DNA from: Luidia sarsii
Taxonomy: Eukaryota; Echinodermata; Asteroidea; Paxillosida; Luidiidae
Length of the DNA stretch: 64,000 nucleotides
Assembly (NCBI GenBank): GCA_949987565.1
Contig: OX465107.1
Location: 749,001 to 813,000 of the forward strand
Reading direction: 5' to 3'
Of this stretch, positions 1-14,394 are shown piece after piece. The position numbers were made by a program, and so were the translations under genes. Numbering within the stretch: the stretch's first letter is position 1; each line of letters begins with the position of its first letter. The notes beneath the pieces were generated by a model that saw only the letters and a program-made list of their open reading frames with translations, was not told where the DNA came from and ran no database searches.

Positions 1-1060
1 TAGCCGTACACATAATTTATACCCACCGAAAAACTTGGCTTCCACGCCGTCATGGAAACCAGCCCTGAATTCCCCCGATGACCCTCCACAAAGTGACACG
101 TCTATCCATTGGCATTAATGCAACCACAGTTTTACCACACACTGCAACCTCCACAAAGTGACACGTCTATCCATGGGCATTAATGCGACCACACACTGCA
201 ATAGTGAGACACGGTTACCGTTTACCTGGAGCAGCAAAACCATTGTCACCCATCACCGGCAACTGGCATTGTTCCTCAGTGGCAAAAAGGAGAAATAAAT
301 TAGGCCGCGTTGCTACTGCCGCGTGCGCATGGCAACTGTCATGATCACCATGACTACATCCCCCAAGTCCTATACATCATCAGCGCCAAAAGGGGTGAAT
401 TTAAAAACACACAAAGAAAGACCTTATTATCATTCGGGTGACTGTCTCAGCTGTGTAACTGTTAATGTTCTTCATAATAAAGGAAGGAGAGGAACAGGTA
501 CATGTATAGGCAAATAGGTTGCCATGTATGCAGGGGTCCATTCAGGCGTGTATAAGTAAACAAGTCAAGGTCGGGATACCAACAAGTAAGCAACGTCCAC
601 TGTTCGTTGTCTAAGCACACGTGTCTGGCACGCGAGCAATACAAATCAAGTTGTCATGGACCGTGTTTGACGAGAGAGGGCGCACTATAAACCTATCGTA
701 GAGCTCTTTTGATAGAGGACTGAAACTCTTCTTCCGCGCATCCGCAGAACTGCAAGAATTGCTCGCAGCTCTCAAACTAGCTTTGGTCTCTATGATTATC
801 AACCAACCACGCTTTGCCTACTACCTCCATTGTTGGAATATAATATCCCAATGAATGAATGAACTACCGGTACATGATTTCTAATTACATTCAATGTTCT
901 GCTCTCTCTCTCTCTTTCGAGAAGACGCCCCGTTGTTGAAAAAAAACTTGTCTTTCTGTGGGTATGATTTGGGATTTGTCCTCTTCTATGTGTCATTAGC
1001 ACTAGTTACCTTTACTGGCTTTTTTTTACCAAGACATAGAAGGGAGAGAGGAAAGAGGGG
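1..1060. other. Non-coding start of window with a short direct duplication
   Basis: No coding signal. Positions 83-147 and 148-201 are near-identical direct copies beginning CCTCCACAAAGTGACACG; the second lacks about 11 bp. Otherwise nothing recognisable. Confidence 0.5.
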
Positions 1061-1071
1061 AAATAGGGAGG

Positions 1072-1183
1072 TGGAGAGAGAGAGAGAGAGAGAGAGATAG
1101 AGAGAAAAGAGAGAGTGAGTGGAGAGAGATGGGGAGAGATAGGGAGAGATAGAGAGAGAGAGGGGGGGGGAGAGAGACAGACA
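1072..1183 (+). repeat. Impure GA microsatellite
   Basis: GAGAGA runs interrupted by GGGGAGAGATA variants and a G9 run. Reads as Ser-Leu repeats on the other strand. Confidence 0.9.
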
Positions 1184-1312
1184 CTTTTTTTACTTTTCAA
1201 CTGGAACTTTATTGTCCAAAGAAAAACTTAAAAGTCACAAAGACTTATATACAAATTAAAAAGACTGTTCCAGTTGATTTCACATTAAATTAACGGTAAA
1301 GAACTAATATAG

Positions 1313-1397
1313 GAAGGTTTGCGGTGAACACCATGTATCAGGTCTCTTAAAGGAAGAGGTATGGTTCTGAAAAGAACCTGAGGGTAACTCGACGTAA
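1313..1397 (-). repeat. Single copy of the GGTTCTTTTCAGAACC repeat (family B)
   Basis: On the minus strand reads GTTCTTTTCAGAACCATACC, then a TCTCTTAAAG-like core, then CATGGTGTTCACCGCAAACC. Same unit as the tandem array at 22.2-23.0 kb. Other single copies: 3206-3290, 24263-24330, 29226-29290 and 55588-55685. Confidence 0.7.
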
Positions 1398-1463
1398 ACT
1401 CGAAGTAAACAACACAAGTGACACTAACGGGGAAAAATAAGATTATAATAACCAGATTATATC

Positions 1464-3200
<1,737 letters not shown>

Positions 3201-3205
3201 TCGAA

Positions 3206-3290
3206 ACGTTGAGTTCCTCCGGTTCTTTTCAGAACCACATGGGATACTCACAAAAGAGAACTTTGCATGTTGTCACTGCAAACCTATTAT
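3206..3290 (+). repeat. Single copy of family B repeat
   Basis: GAAACGTTGAGTTCCTCCGG, then TTCTTTTCAGAACCACATG and, after a diverged core, TGTTGTCACTGCAAACC: same order of blocks as the array unit. Confidence 0.7.
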
Positions 3291-3324
3291 ATACACCCTA
3301 CACATAGAAACCTATACTTGCATC

Positions 3325-3422
3325 TTGAATACCGGGACTTGAATCCGAGACCGTTGGTTTTGCGTACCAGCGCTCTTAGTCTTACCATCTGGGCTATATC
3401 CAGCCCTTAGATGGTGCCTTCT
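3325..3422 (-). repeat. tRNA-derived SINE, minus strand
   Basis: On the minus strand: CCATCTAAGGGCTGGATATA, an A-box-like TAGCCCAGATGG region, GAGCGCTGGTACGC, and a B-box-like GATTCAAGTCCCGG. Degraded tRNA fold; not a functional tRNA gene. Confidence 0.75.
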
Positions 3423-3585
3423 CAGAAATAGTCAACCAATCAGGATGGGTCGCTATCGGTGTTAGATTTGATTAAATCTAATTGACGGACAATTTGATTA
3501 TCGATCATTGCTCAATCGTTTGTGCCAGTATAATCAAATCAAAGTCAATGGCATTGTCACGAACCACATCATTCTTTTGAATACA

Positions 3586-3759
3586 AAATATAGTGGGCCT
3601 GACGTTTCGATCCTAGCAGGACCTTTCTCAAAGGCTTTGAGAAAGGTCCTGCCTTTGAGAAAGGTCCTGCTAGGATCGAAACGTCAGGCCCACTAAATTT
3701 TGAGATTTGCATTTTGGTAATTTTAGTCAGTAAGCAGTTTGCAACATTTTTGTATATCT
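3586..3759. repeat. Foldback MITE, family A, near-perfect inverted copy
   Basis: TAGTGGGCCTGACGTTTCGA then TCCTAGCAGGACCTTTCTC run inward and return inverted after a short loop. The right side continues with TTTGCATTTTGGTAATTTTA and GTCAGTAAGCAGTTTGCAAC to TTTTTGTATATC. Degenerate or partial relatives, not listed separately: 13335-13385, 15918-15958, 24335-24420, 29020-29120, 32283-32310, 37170-37222, 41057-41105, 43699-43738, 45090-45215, 55437-55480 and 60423-60472. Confidence 0.85.
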
Positions 3760-3999
3760 CTTTTGAATACAGTTACCATTTGATTCTTGTAAGGACATAC
3801 AGTGTTTGCGGCCATTAATTGTGACCATTACGGAATTGTGAACGTACCTTCAAAATATAGGTCTCGCCCTGTATGTTGTGTCGCTTTTCCTCACCTGCGC
3901 TGATTTTTGCAGCATCAGAACGCACGCATACGTCATCGGTCAAACTGTAGATAGCCTCACACAGGATCTGATACGGTGCAGCTGTCTATATGCACTGCA

Positions 4000-6900
4000 T
4001 CATACGCGCCACCTGCTCCTCTGAAAAGGCCAGAGCAAAGGGTAATCCTTCACAAAATGACAGCCAGAACTGCGTTCCGCGATGTTTCTTAAGGGTATAT
4101 GGATTCAGATTAAGAGACCTGATAGTGGATAGAAACCCATCAAAACACACGGGCTCTATCTCGTGTACAGGGCCTACACTGGGACTAGTTGTATTGCATC
4201 TGCTGTTGTTGTGTTTCGTGTGCTATTTTGGTGTTTGGGGTGTGGGACCATGAAGAGTTATATCACCATTGGCGGAGACCATGATACGAAATGACTTCCC
4301 TTGCCTACATAATCAGCACAATCGATGGAAAATTGTCAAAATATATAAGACACAACATCTAAAGCTATCAATCGAAATGACAATCCTCAAGAAGTCCATG
4401 TCCACAGAAAGGGGAGAAAAGATCCTTGTCTGTTTGTCCTGTCAGGGTGGTTGGTTGTTGGGGTGATGGAAATGTTTTGTTTGTCTGTTTAAAATGGTCA
4501 CAGGGGTTCCTGCGTATCCGTCGATCGAACACACTCAACCAGGTAGCTCTTTGACTGCAATCTCGAACGTCTCCATAGAGAGTTATTATAGTCTTAAAAT
4601 GATAACAGGGGCTGACCTTTCCCCAAAGCTTCTACCTTGGAGAAACCTCCTGCAATATCATTGATATATTAGAACCTCCACATTACTTAGATTTAAGCAG
4701 TTCCCGTCGTAATGTGTATTACGTTAAATGTATGATACACTTTTCAGAAGTAAATGTTACATGGTGCTCCTTTAATGTCGTCATGGCTATAGCATCCCAT
4801 GATTGCTGTCTGTTGTAGCTTCAATATATTGGATCGATGGGCCTGTAGGCCTGCCGGCGGTATATATGCCTGCAGTCATTTTGTAATTAACTGCGGGACA
4901 TGTTAGGTCACGCAATAATAAAACGGCAGCATAATGTTGTATAATGTATCTAATAGAAACCTGCCATTAAAATACACGCGTATAGAGTCTCGTTCACACC
5001 AATGCATTGATATTAATCATATAGTTTCTATATGTAACTCAGGTTGTCAGTGTAGCACCACACGTCATGTAGACATCAGTCAGCGCCACATTGCTATGGG
5101 CGGTATGTTTAGCTCTAAATTGAATCGTCATGGAAATACTTACAGAACTTGTCAGCATGTTATGTGTCCCATCGGATTGCTTAGAGACGACAGAGTGACG
5201 CGTTGTCGTGTACAGACTCCCTGACTACAGGGTCTATCTGTCCCGATAGACGCACATCTATGGGACGGGATTGCTGCGTCGTGTATAAACACGTGCAGCA
5301 GTAGACGTCCAGGAAAGAGTCGATTGCACAGGGGGTCGATACCCGGACAGTCCGATTGTGACGGCTCGAGTCGGCTCGTCAACCATTTACCCTGTTCAGA
5401 GAGTCGTGTAGACGGGTGACGCGTCACGCAACCACGGCGCGGGGCTGAAATTGGCCCGGTAACTTTACAAGAGACAGGGGAGAGACACTCCAGGGTGAAT
5501 CCCGAGGGGAAAACGGAAGTAAAGCGGCTGGTGGGATAGGGATTTAAACCGGCCAAATGTTCTGACGAAAATGCCTCAGACCAAGCCTTGTTGTGTCATC
5601 GTCACACGTGCCAGTACCATCCACCCTGGCCGATTTTAATGTCACCAATCCGACTATAGGTATGCTGACATTAAGCAGTAGGGTATTTTATGGATTTGAC
5701 CCCCATCGGAAATCTGTGCGCAGTGCATGCACGGCTGTATCAATCCTTACTAACCCCCAACATCCTTATCTACTCACATCACGATGTGAACTTTGTACCG
5801 AGCCAAGTCCAGCTGATGCGTGATTACGTCCAACCCGCAAGGAAAGGCTTGCTCCCGGGCAAACTCCAGCATCCAGACGGGTCCGGCAGTCCTCACACAA
5901 TCCTTCGGGGGTTTTATGCATTTGTCTTGAATCGTGCCGCGGTGGAAAAAAAAAGCGTCATTGAAAAAAAGGCCGTTGCCATGAGACCGGATAAAATGAT
6001 GGGAGTCGCGTAACATAAGACCGTCAATTCAGAGTCGTGTCAATTCTGATGAGGCTCGAATTCCACCAGTGATCGATTGTGGATTCGGTCTTCTCCTCTG
6101 TCCCATACCCTCGCCCGTACTCCGTATACACACAGGACACCTCGGTGCCCACTCTTACAGATGTCATCCGATAGCGCCCATATCCATCTCCTCCGCGGCT
6201 GTGTCAAAGAAATAAAAGGTTATGGGAAAAGTGATGCTATATCAGTGGTTGCCGCTGGCTGCTCGGAGAAGAAGCTAGTCCGTCCTTTCTCCCGAAGATT
6301 TCCTCCTGAGCCCGAGCATTGAAGGGAAGTCTGTGGTAACTCAGTGCTGAGTCTATTTGCTGCCGGATGCTGAATTTATTAGGGCTGGTTGGCTGTAAGT
6401 GTGCGACGCGCTGTCTATGCATGTCAACCCCTAGGCAACGTGCTTAGCGTGTCAACACAAAGTGATGCAGTCTTAATCTTACGCATGCACACAATGCCTA
6501 TGGCTGAGCGTTGCAGTGGGAGAGAAATGGTATCCAATGAAAGGTATTTAGCGTGTGGGCACGATTTCCCATTCCTGTATTCGATTCGATATATCCTTTA
6601 GATAGAAATGGGAAATGCATGAAGAATAATGTCCGTTATGGATTCTGCATCACGCCGATATTATACAGTTCCGTGTCTCTGCCGATGGGAGCTGTTTGAG
6701 TGAAAGATGCCGTCAGACATGTTGGTACTCCGAACACAGTAGGGCTTGGCAACCTCGTTCCCAGGGTCTACCCGTCCCCTCGTTCGTAATCACACAGGGC
6801 ACAAGTGGGGGGAAATTCGAGTGCCAAGATGGTGGCTGTAGTGGCGTCAGATGACCATGCGCTATACCCGTGTTGATATCAGTGGCCTCTGTTCACGTTC

Positions 6901-8780
6901 CCATGTGGCCGTGAATGGCCTTCCATTGATTGTCCACGGTTTGATATACGGTGTAACACTCCACCAGACATTGGCGTTCTTTGGTAGGCCTACACTTGAA
7001 GCATCTCTAGCCTTGCAGCACAGATAGACCATTTCCCTCATTCCTCCATTCTGTATTCAAGACTTGTGATCGCGATGAGATTCTAAAGGTGTCTACCTCT
7101 CCGCCGGTTTTGTGCGCACTTCCGCGACCCGCCCAACGCTCTAAGTGCAAATAGTGCTAATTTGGGCGTGTTCGAGGGAAGACGAGACTGTGGCCAGCGG
7201 AGCAATAGGCGGTGAAAGCACACTCGTTCATGCACTTGTCTGGCACATAGAAATGTTTCTCGGAACATATACCGCAGCGCTACATCCACCCCACTACTTC
7301 ACCCTTACATAGTCTGGTACTCTGTTATGCATGTAGGGACTTCATTGCCTTCCCCTATAGGGATGGGGAGGATTTCATTTGCTGAGCACGGTATAGTCTC
7401 AACGTTATCATATCCTGGAGACACACGACGTGATGTTAAAGGCGGTCAGATTCGATGCCATCTTGAATGAAGTAATCCCAGGATTGAGACATCCGTGTTT
7501 CGGGGTAGTCCTTCTAAAGTATAGCCTATTTACGTCGGTGATAATGTAACTCAATTTACCCCAACTCGACGCAGGCTATGATTAGAACCGTGCCCTCGAG
7601 TCCTTGCCCGATTGCCTGAAATGCAGACTTCACAGTCAGGATGAACTATAAATAGATTAATATCGACTTCGTTAATAACGCAATCAAATTTGAGTTTACC
7701 TCAAGCAAATACACACGACTCCATATAAACAAACTCATGTTGGATGGTCAAAGTAATATATGATGAACTGCATCAAACATTGATCTCTCGTTAGCGGACA
7801 TCGCCTGGTCGTCCCTCTCTGTCCCTGATTCCCAACCTTCCTGTCAGACCTTCCTGCTTGACGTTATCATATGAATAGGCCTATTTCAGTGGATTAATTA
7901 CCGTTCGCGACGTCAGACCGCCCGTAGGCAACAAGGGTCCGACTGCTACACTGAGCTTACACGGGGTTCCTTAGGTATTCCTTTTTTGAGGGGATGACAT
8001 CATTTCTGCTGAAATCTGTATTAGGGGAGTTTATAGAATCGGTATTAACTTGAGAAATCGGTGGACACTTTTTGATCGGCACAGAACCATGTCTCCTTAC
8101 GCATTGTCTAAGTGCTGTGTGACACCTTTAAGCAAATACAGACTGCAGCGAAGTAGCAGCAAATTGCAGGACAAACTCCTTTGGGGAGCCTGAGGAGAGC
8201 GCCGCCAGTTTCTGCGAACATCCTTTGAATACTAATCAGGACCCATGCGCTGTACACAACAACCATCCCCATGGTGTCGGAAATAGGAGCACACCAAAAG
8301 GCATTAGTGGCGGCAGTGCTATGCATTCCTGAAAGGGTAAAAGAGTTACATCGAAATGGAAAAACACGGACAGTGTCGAGTCATGTGTCACTTCTAATGG
8401 TATGCTGAAACCATGCTAAAGACACGTGCGCTTGACGCGACCCACATTGGTAGAAAAGGGAGTTTACACTATTATTATTTGGGCAATGTATGTCTCCCGA
8501 CAGCCGATGATAAAGGCTCGTATCAGTGCTATTATTGGTTCACGAACAGCAGAAGATAAGCATCTTTACCGATATATACCGAGCTGTTGTCAAGGCGATG
8601 ATTGCCGAGGTCAAAGATGCACGTCCAACAAATGTCGATACCATGGAAACAAAAACCTTTGAGATACGACGGGGTAAGGTGCGGCTAGATGTGGACACAA
8701 TAATTATGTGGTCATCGTTTGATTAAGATATGATATCATCTGTCCCTCAAATCTGGTATACCTTTTGTGATAAAGGTGCC
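4000..8780. other. Gene-free stretch, partly CpG-rich
   Basis: 5150-5560 and 6080-6440 are relatively CpG-rich and carry moderate open frames (up to 134 codons on the minus strand at 5556-5152), but no recognisable domain and no consistent splice sites. Could contain an unrecognised regulatory region; I see no gene. Confidence 0.35.
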
Positions 8781-8782
8781 AG

Positions 8783-8952
8783 TGATATATGCAAAACTGT
8801 TGCAAACTGCTTACTGACTAAAATGTACAAAATGCAAATACCTATCCAAAATTCAGAGGGCCTGACGTTTCGATCCTAGCAGAACTTTTGTAATAGGCAG
8901 AGGTCTCTGCCTTTGAGGAAGGTCCTCGGCTGCTAGGATCGAAACGTCAGGT
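8783..8952. repeat. Foldback MITE, family A
   Basis: Left arm starts GTTGCAAACTGCTTACTGAC and includes GGGCCTGACGTTTCGATCC; the right arm returns with GCTAGGATCGAAACGTCAGG. The loop is diverged. Confidence 0.8.
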
Positions 8953-9177
8953 TAAATGATGCATTATGTTGACTCGTGATGTAATTCCGACAGTGTTCCT
9001 CTCCCGGTGATATTCTATGAAGCATGTTGAGGCAAATCCAATTATAAAAATTGAACCAACGATCGTCCATGTATCAAGTAGCAATAGTAGGCACCTGTCG
9101 GTCAATAGAGGCCTACCTGTTGGATTACATCGATCACAATCAACAACGAACAGTTTGTTATGAAATCAATCCCAGTG

Positions 9178-9228
9178 TTAAAATTTAGTGGGCCTGACGT
9201 TTCGATCCTAGCAGGACCTTTCTCAAAT
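9178..9228 (+). repeat. Half-copy of foldback family A
   Basis: AAATTTAGTGGGCCTGACGT then TTCGATCCTAGCAGGACC and TTTCTCAAA, followed by a duplicated ATCCCAGTGTT that also lies just upstream (9170-9178), suggesting a duplication of the target on insertion. Confidence 0.75.
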
Positions 9229-9316
9229 CCCAGTGTTCTGTAAAACGATTCTACCCAACGTTATAATAGTGTATAGTGTATATTTATCATTAATTGACTT
9301 TATAGTAGGCTATTTC

Positions 9317-9405
9317 AGCCACCATCTAAGGGCTGGATAGCTCCGATGGTAAGAGCGCTGGTACATAAAACCTGAAGTCTTGGGTTCAAATCCCGGTCCA
9401 GTTGA
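9317..9405 (+). repeat. tRNA-derived SINE, plus strand
   Basis: CCACCATCTAAGGGCTGGAT, TAGCTCCGATGGTAAGAGCG, CTGGTACATAAAACC, then GGGTTCAAATCCCGGTCCAG. A and B boxes are recognisable; extra bases prevent a proper tRNA. Confidence 0.8.
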
Positions 9406-9409
9406 ACAT

Positions 9410-12400
9410 TTTGTTTGCCATGTTTTCAATTTGTTCGATTCTGTTTGACAATAATTGACTTAGGTAGAAATTGCACTTGGCTTCGTGTGTATCTTTTCTT
9501 CCTTTTGCCTCTGACAAAGATTCTACTATAGGCCCTAAGAATCGTAGGATTTTGATAACTTTGATCATGTAATGCTGTGAGAAATAGGCAGCATTTGCAT
9601 AGGTAGTTAGGTACTACTTAATTATTCGAGACCTAAGATCTAGACCCTTCTTACTATGAGATTTACCTTTAATATTTGTCACCTGCCTAAATAGCTTTGG
9701 CCTAGATGCATAGTAGGCCTATATGGAGGATATTTCTGCGTTTCGATCATTGACTTGAAGGGACGGTTGTACAAGACCTCCATTTAGTTTTCACACTCCA
9801 TCACTGCGTCATGACTGTGGCCTGTTAGGTTAGCAACAAATCAAGCCGGGAGACAGGGAGGTGCCGAGGGGATGGGAACGAGGCATTCCCCTGGGATAGA
9901 GGCGGCAGTTTGATTTCGCTCCTAACCCCTACAGTCATTTCAAAGTAACTCCCCCTTCCTTCAAACAAAAATGGAGACGATTTTGTTTGCATGTTTCAAT
10001 GTTGTTTTGGGCGAGATAAATGCACGTAATAGTTGAATGCAGTACCATAGATCGATATCGCGCTAAAGACCATAACTATGACATTTTCTACTTCAGCTCA
10101 GAGTAGAAACACAGCGGCGGTATGTTGACCTTTCAGACGAAACTCCTCGTAACTTGCGATCGATCGCAAGCGGTGACAGTACGGTAGAGCTATAATCACA
10201 ACTACGATGACCGATGGCAACACTTGGCCAAGTCGATCCCAGTCAGTGTGGGGGTTAACGGAGACCTGTCATTCAGCCTGGCGTGTCTGCTACAGATTAA
10301 TATCGCGCCTGTATGTGGGGGCACTAATTCCAATGAATCACTCCAGTTGTTTCCGCTACCGGGGAAAACTGAGTTAGACAATCACACGATATCCAGAGTG
10401 TATATGGTGCATAGCTGAGAGGATTGGCATGGTCAGACTTGGCAGTGTATGGCGTGAGTCAGTATGAACAAGCCAAGGGGAAGATCCAGGTCAGCCAGGT
10501 AACAAACTGCATTATAGGTACAAGACGCTGTATATGTACAACGTACTTGGTTTAAACAAGACATGTCAGTGCACAGTTTTATCCTGAACAAGGCACGGTA
10601 CTTACTGGTATACTATTGGGTGTGAATCTAACTTCATCTCTTTTACAGTACTCAATCGTTTTACCCTTTCATTCCATTACAGACAGACATTATCTTTTCA
10701 GGGAAAGGAAAGAAACTCGAAACTCGAAAAGAAAAGAAACGCTGGTAGGATCACAATGTAGAATGTGGGTGGTGCTAGGCCCACCATGCGATATAATACA
10801 TCTTATAAGACCGATCGTGGCTCTGAGAGGTGCCGACAATCCCTATGTTTCACCGCGGTCTTGGTTTTCGGCGTATGCTCGGCAGAGTCTCCTGACGACG
10901 GGCAGAGCACACTCCGCCCGAAACGTTGTTACCGACACAAACAAGGGAAAGGAAAACTCACTTGTACATTTTTAAACGTGTATGAAAATAGCCAAGAAAA
11001 TTTGAATGGACCGAGACTTGATCCCGATAGACTGATAGAGCATTTGTGCGCAAATGTTTACCCCTTTGCACACAAGAAAGGTGGTAGTGAGATGGAAGTC
11101 GAGCTACTCACCCATGTGAAGGGCACCCAGATCCCCTGGCCGCCAAAGCACTATATCAGTGTCCTATCGTAAGCTAATGGTGTAGCAATATTCCATCCGC
11201 ACAGTCACGTCTATATATCCCGCAGATGCCGGTCGTACCAAGGAGGTCGTACGCATTGTAACCGGACGCGGGAAGTGCGGTTGTAGCCCGTGCTCTCCGC
11301 CCGCTCGGCCAGTCAGCATGCAACAAGCGAAGTGCGCCAGCCTTGTGACAAGTCTATTACTCAGACCTCCCTGGGCGGTTGCTGTATCGCGGTGCCGTGG
11401 GCAGCCACTAGTGAGAATCATTTCCAGCCTGGTATTGAGACTACCACTCGGCCCACACGCTCATTCGATATTCCCAATGACGGGAGTTGTCATGGAGAAC
11501 GGGGAGAAGTCGCTGCCAAGGAAAGACCGTGACCAGCGATGGTTCCGTTTCCATAGCGACGGGGCCTCGTGATATCTGACGGGAAAAAGATGAATTTAGA
11601 TAATTAGTATTCAAGCAGTCGCACGTCAGGGTCGTTGGATTTTCTCCTGTCGTTAGGAGAGTGCGCGACTATACTCTTAGTCTTAGGGTCAATTAATGAA
11701 CCATGAAATCAAGATGAATTTGGGAGAATTCTGCGGGAGGGGGTGTTTGCAAGGCGGAAGTTCATTCTTTTTCTAAGAACTTACAGCCAATGCTATCACC
11801 CGAAAGGAGATTCTCTGTATGTCTCGGCACCTCGTGGGATGGAGAGAGCTAGAGATGACGGTGTTCTTGTGGCAGGCTGTGGGGAAGGGGAGGGCGTCTG
11901 GTAGCTCGACTTTTACTTCTATGGTGGGAGAGTCAGATGGAACTCAACTATACACTACCTACCGGGGATGGGTGATGAAGATGAAAGTGAAATAACATTC
12001 AAACGCTGAGCTTTTTTATATTGTCTTCTTGAAGCGAAACGTAAATAAGCTCAACGGGCTCTCCTGCTTCGCGGCGAAAAATTATGCAAAAGTGATCTTG
12101 ACTGCTAATGATTTGAACTAGCCTAAGGGTTTTTGAAATTTAAGATGTTTTGGCGGGATGCAAAGGCAAATGTGTATGATAAGGCCCGCAGCCAGACTAT
12201 GTAGTAGTCACACAAACAAACTATACGGTGATTTAATGGGATCCCTCCCCTTGGGCGTCTGAAACCAGACGTAGGTATGAAGACCAAGCGATCGGGTATA
12301 GGAGTGCATGCAGTCAAGTCACGTTGGTTCAGTATGCAGGCCTATGGGGTGACCAAGAACCTCTTCAGAATAATGATGCATTGCATCCCATCAAACACGA

Positions 12401-13300
12401 ATAACTGACAAAGAATGAATATCTTACTGATTTACCAACATGAAATTATATCGTCAAGTAGACAATGTATATTTAAGTCGAGATAAGGACATCTTGGAAA
12501 TGTCCTACCGATATGTTCCATTTGTTAATGCTGTCATATCTTCTGCATGAGATACTTCAAAAAGGAGGTATTTTACTTGGCATGCATCTAAGTAAGTGGT
12601 TTGAAACTCACGGGTCGCCAGTAGGCCTACGCTGACGTTATACGTACCCAGATCGAGGCAGGGGCGACGACGCGCATAGTCTGGTCCCTCTCCCATTGCT
12701 CCGATTTTGTCTTCTTATTGCTATTGAGTATTCAGGGAGTTTGACTTAGAAAGGTGGGAACTTCGGATTCGAGCATGCGCAGACCTCCGCACACGTACAT
12801 CCGGTTCCTAATGACGTCACACAGGCCAAGTCTACGGTGCCCCTGGGTATGGAACGGATGTTTTGTTGTCTTTCGTCCGATATGCGAGGACACGGCTGAT
12901 CTCGAGACGTTCCAGTGAGAATGGCTCGTTATCCGGCAGCGCACGCAGAGTTACACCATGTAATGGCTATCACTAGTATCTGTATTTCTACGAATATTCA
13001 TCTAATGACCCTTTTTTACGATTGCCTGGTCTAATGCAAGGTCGAGGGTGGCGCCAGTGGTATCATCCACATCAAGTCTCCCACGGGCTAGATAGCCGAG
13101 CAGAGCCGACCGCTCTCATCACTGAGACCTGACAGTCGGGTAAAGTGTAATGAGCTCATTTACATTTTACCCTGGACAAAAATACGTGCACTGCGGACTT
13201 TCCTCGAACGAAATCTGGAGATAAGTGACACCAAGATGTCCAAATAAAGTCTGGATTTTTTTTTTACTTGCTACAAAACAAAATTGCAAATCTGCGTTCG
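9410..13300. other. Gene-free stretch
   Basis: Small open frames only. 10875-10935 carries a hairpin block (CTCCTGACGACGGGCAGAG, then CTCCGCCCGAAACGTTGTTA) related to 21757-21812. No coding feature supported. Confidence 0.4.
10875..10938 (+). repeat. Hairpin block ending CCCGAAACGTTG
   Basis: CTCCTGACGACGGGCAGAG followed by CACTCCGCCCGAAACGTTG. The same block sits at 21757-21812, where it runs into GAGTTACCGG, the start of the family B unit, so the two are parts of one longer element. Confidence 0.6.
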
Positions 13301-14162
13301 GACGTGAATGACCAAAAATCTAAAGTGAGTAGGGCAGGCCTGACGTTTGAACCTGTCGGAAAGCTCCTGTTAGGATCGGAATATCGTGATCTCTCTTGAG
13401 GTTGGAGAATTGCTGGATTTCTATTTCGATCCCAGCACAACTATATTTAAAGACAAATAATATCTCAATGAGAAACCAGAGAGGCGTAACGAAGATAACA
13501 CGCAACATGTGCATCCCTTCATCTGACAATTGAAATAGCGATAATAATATCCGTATTTCCACTTGGGGATTCAGGTCAGTTGCCAAGAGACTGATTCCAA
13601 AGAAATCATGCCACGGGGAACCTTTTAAGAGAAACGCGAATGCACTTAAACAAAACCCGACTCACACTTTCTAATGTCAGCACTCGTTCGCCCGAAGCTT
13701 TAAAAAAGGGAAAGCTTTCAGGTTAAATTCAGAGCCGGCCGTGTTTCCTGCGTCGCCGACTGAAACCCTTTCTTGTAGGCTAACTAATGGCCACGATGTC
13801 GCATTAGCTAATTCCTGGGTGTCTCACTGGCGAGAACTGAGATGTCGTGTATTGCTTTTAGTCGTGGCAGCGACTTGCCTGCACTGTCTCTCCCACTGGT
13901 ATGCTTTTTATGGAAGCGAGTTGTAATCATCACGGACGCCATGGCATTTAGGCAAGGGTTTCAATGTCCCTTTGCAATCACCCTTTTTTGTGAGGGAAAC
14001 AATACTGTGAAGTAGGATCTAGATTGATGTGAACAAACTTTGATCCCATTCAGGGGCTGAAACGGTGAATGGTTTGGTCATCAAGGAACACGTGGCACTC
14101 TTGGGCATTAAGTGCCATGGGAAAAAATTCAGACGTACATAATACGCATACATTAATGATAT

Positions 14163-14320
14163 CAGTGTCAGTCAGTCACTCAGTCAATCTATCAAGGTAA
14201 GATGGTCACTAGTTCGAAGAGTCTAGGGTCAATCAGTCAGTCAGTCACTCAGTCAATCCATCAAGGTAAGATGGTCACTAGTTTGAAGAATCAATCATTC
14301 GGTCAGTAACTCAGTCAGTA
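14163..14320 (+). repeat. Two direct copies of a TCAGTCAGTCACTCAG-containing unit
   Basis: CAGTCACTCAGTCAATCTAT then CAAGGTAAGATGGTCACTAG at 14175-14212 recurs at about 14245-14282 with one or two changes; flanked by further TCAG repeats. Confidence 0.75.
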
Positions 14321-14394
14321 ATCCAAATACTTTATATTTCAACTGACAAATCAAAAGTAGAAAACCTCCGTTCAATGACTATGTAAACATTGAT

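Noticed and set aside
5152..5556. 134-codon frame on the minus strand in CpG-rich DNA
   Set aside because: No recognised motif, no supported splice partners; length is within chance for locally high GC.
9317..9405. Functional tRNA gene
   Set aside because: A and B boxes are present but the cloverleaf does not close, the sequence extends with a non-tRNA leader, and several diverged copies exist, which fits a SINE.
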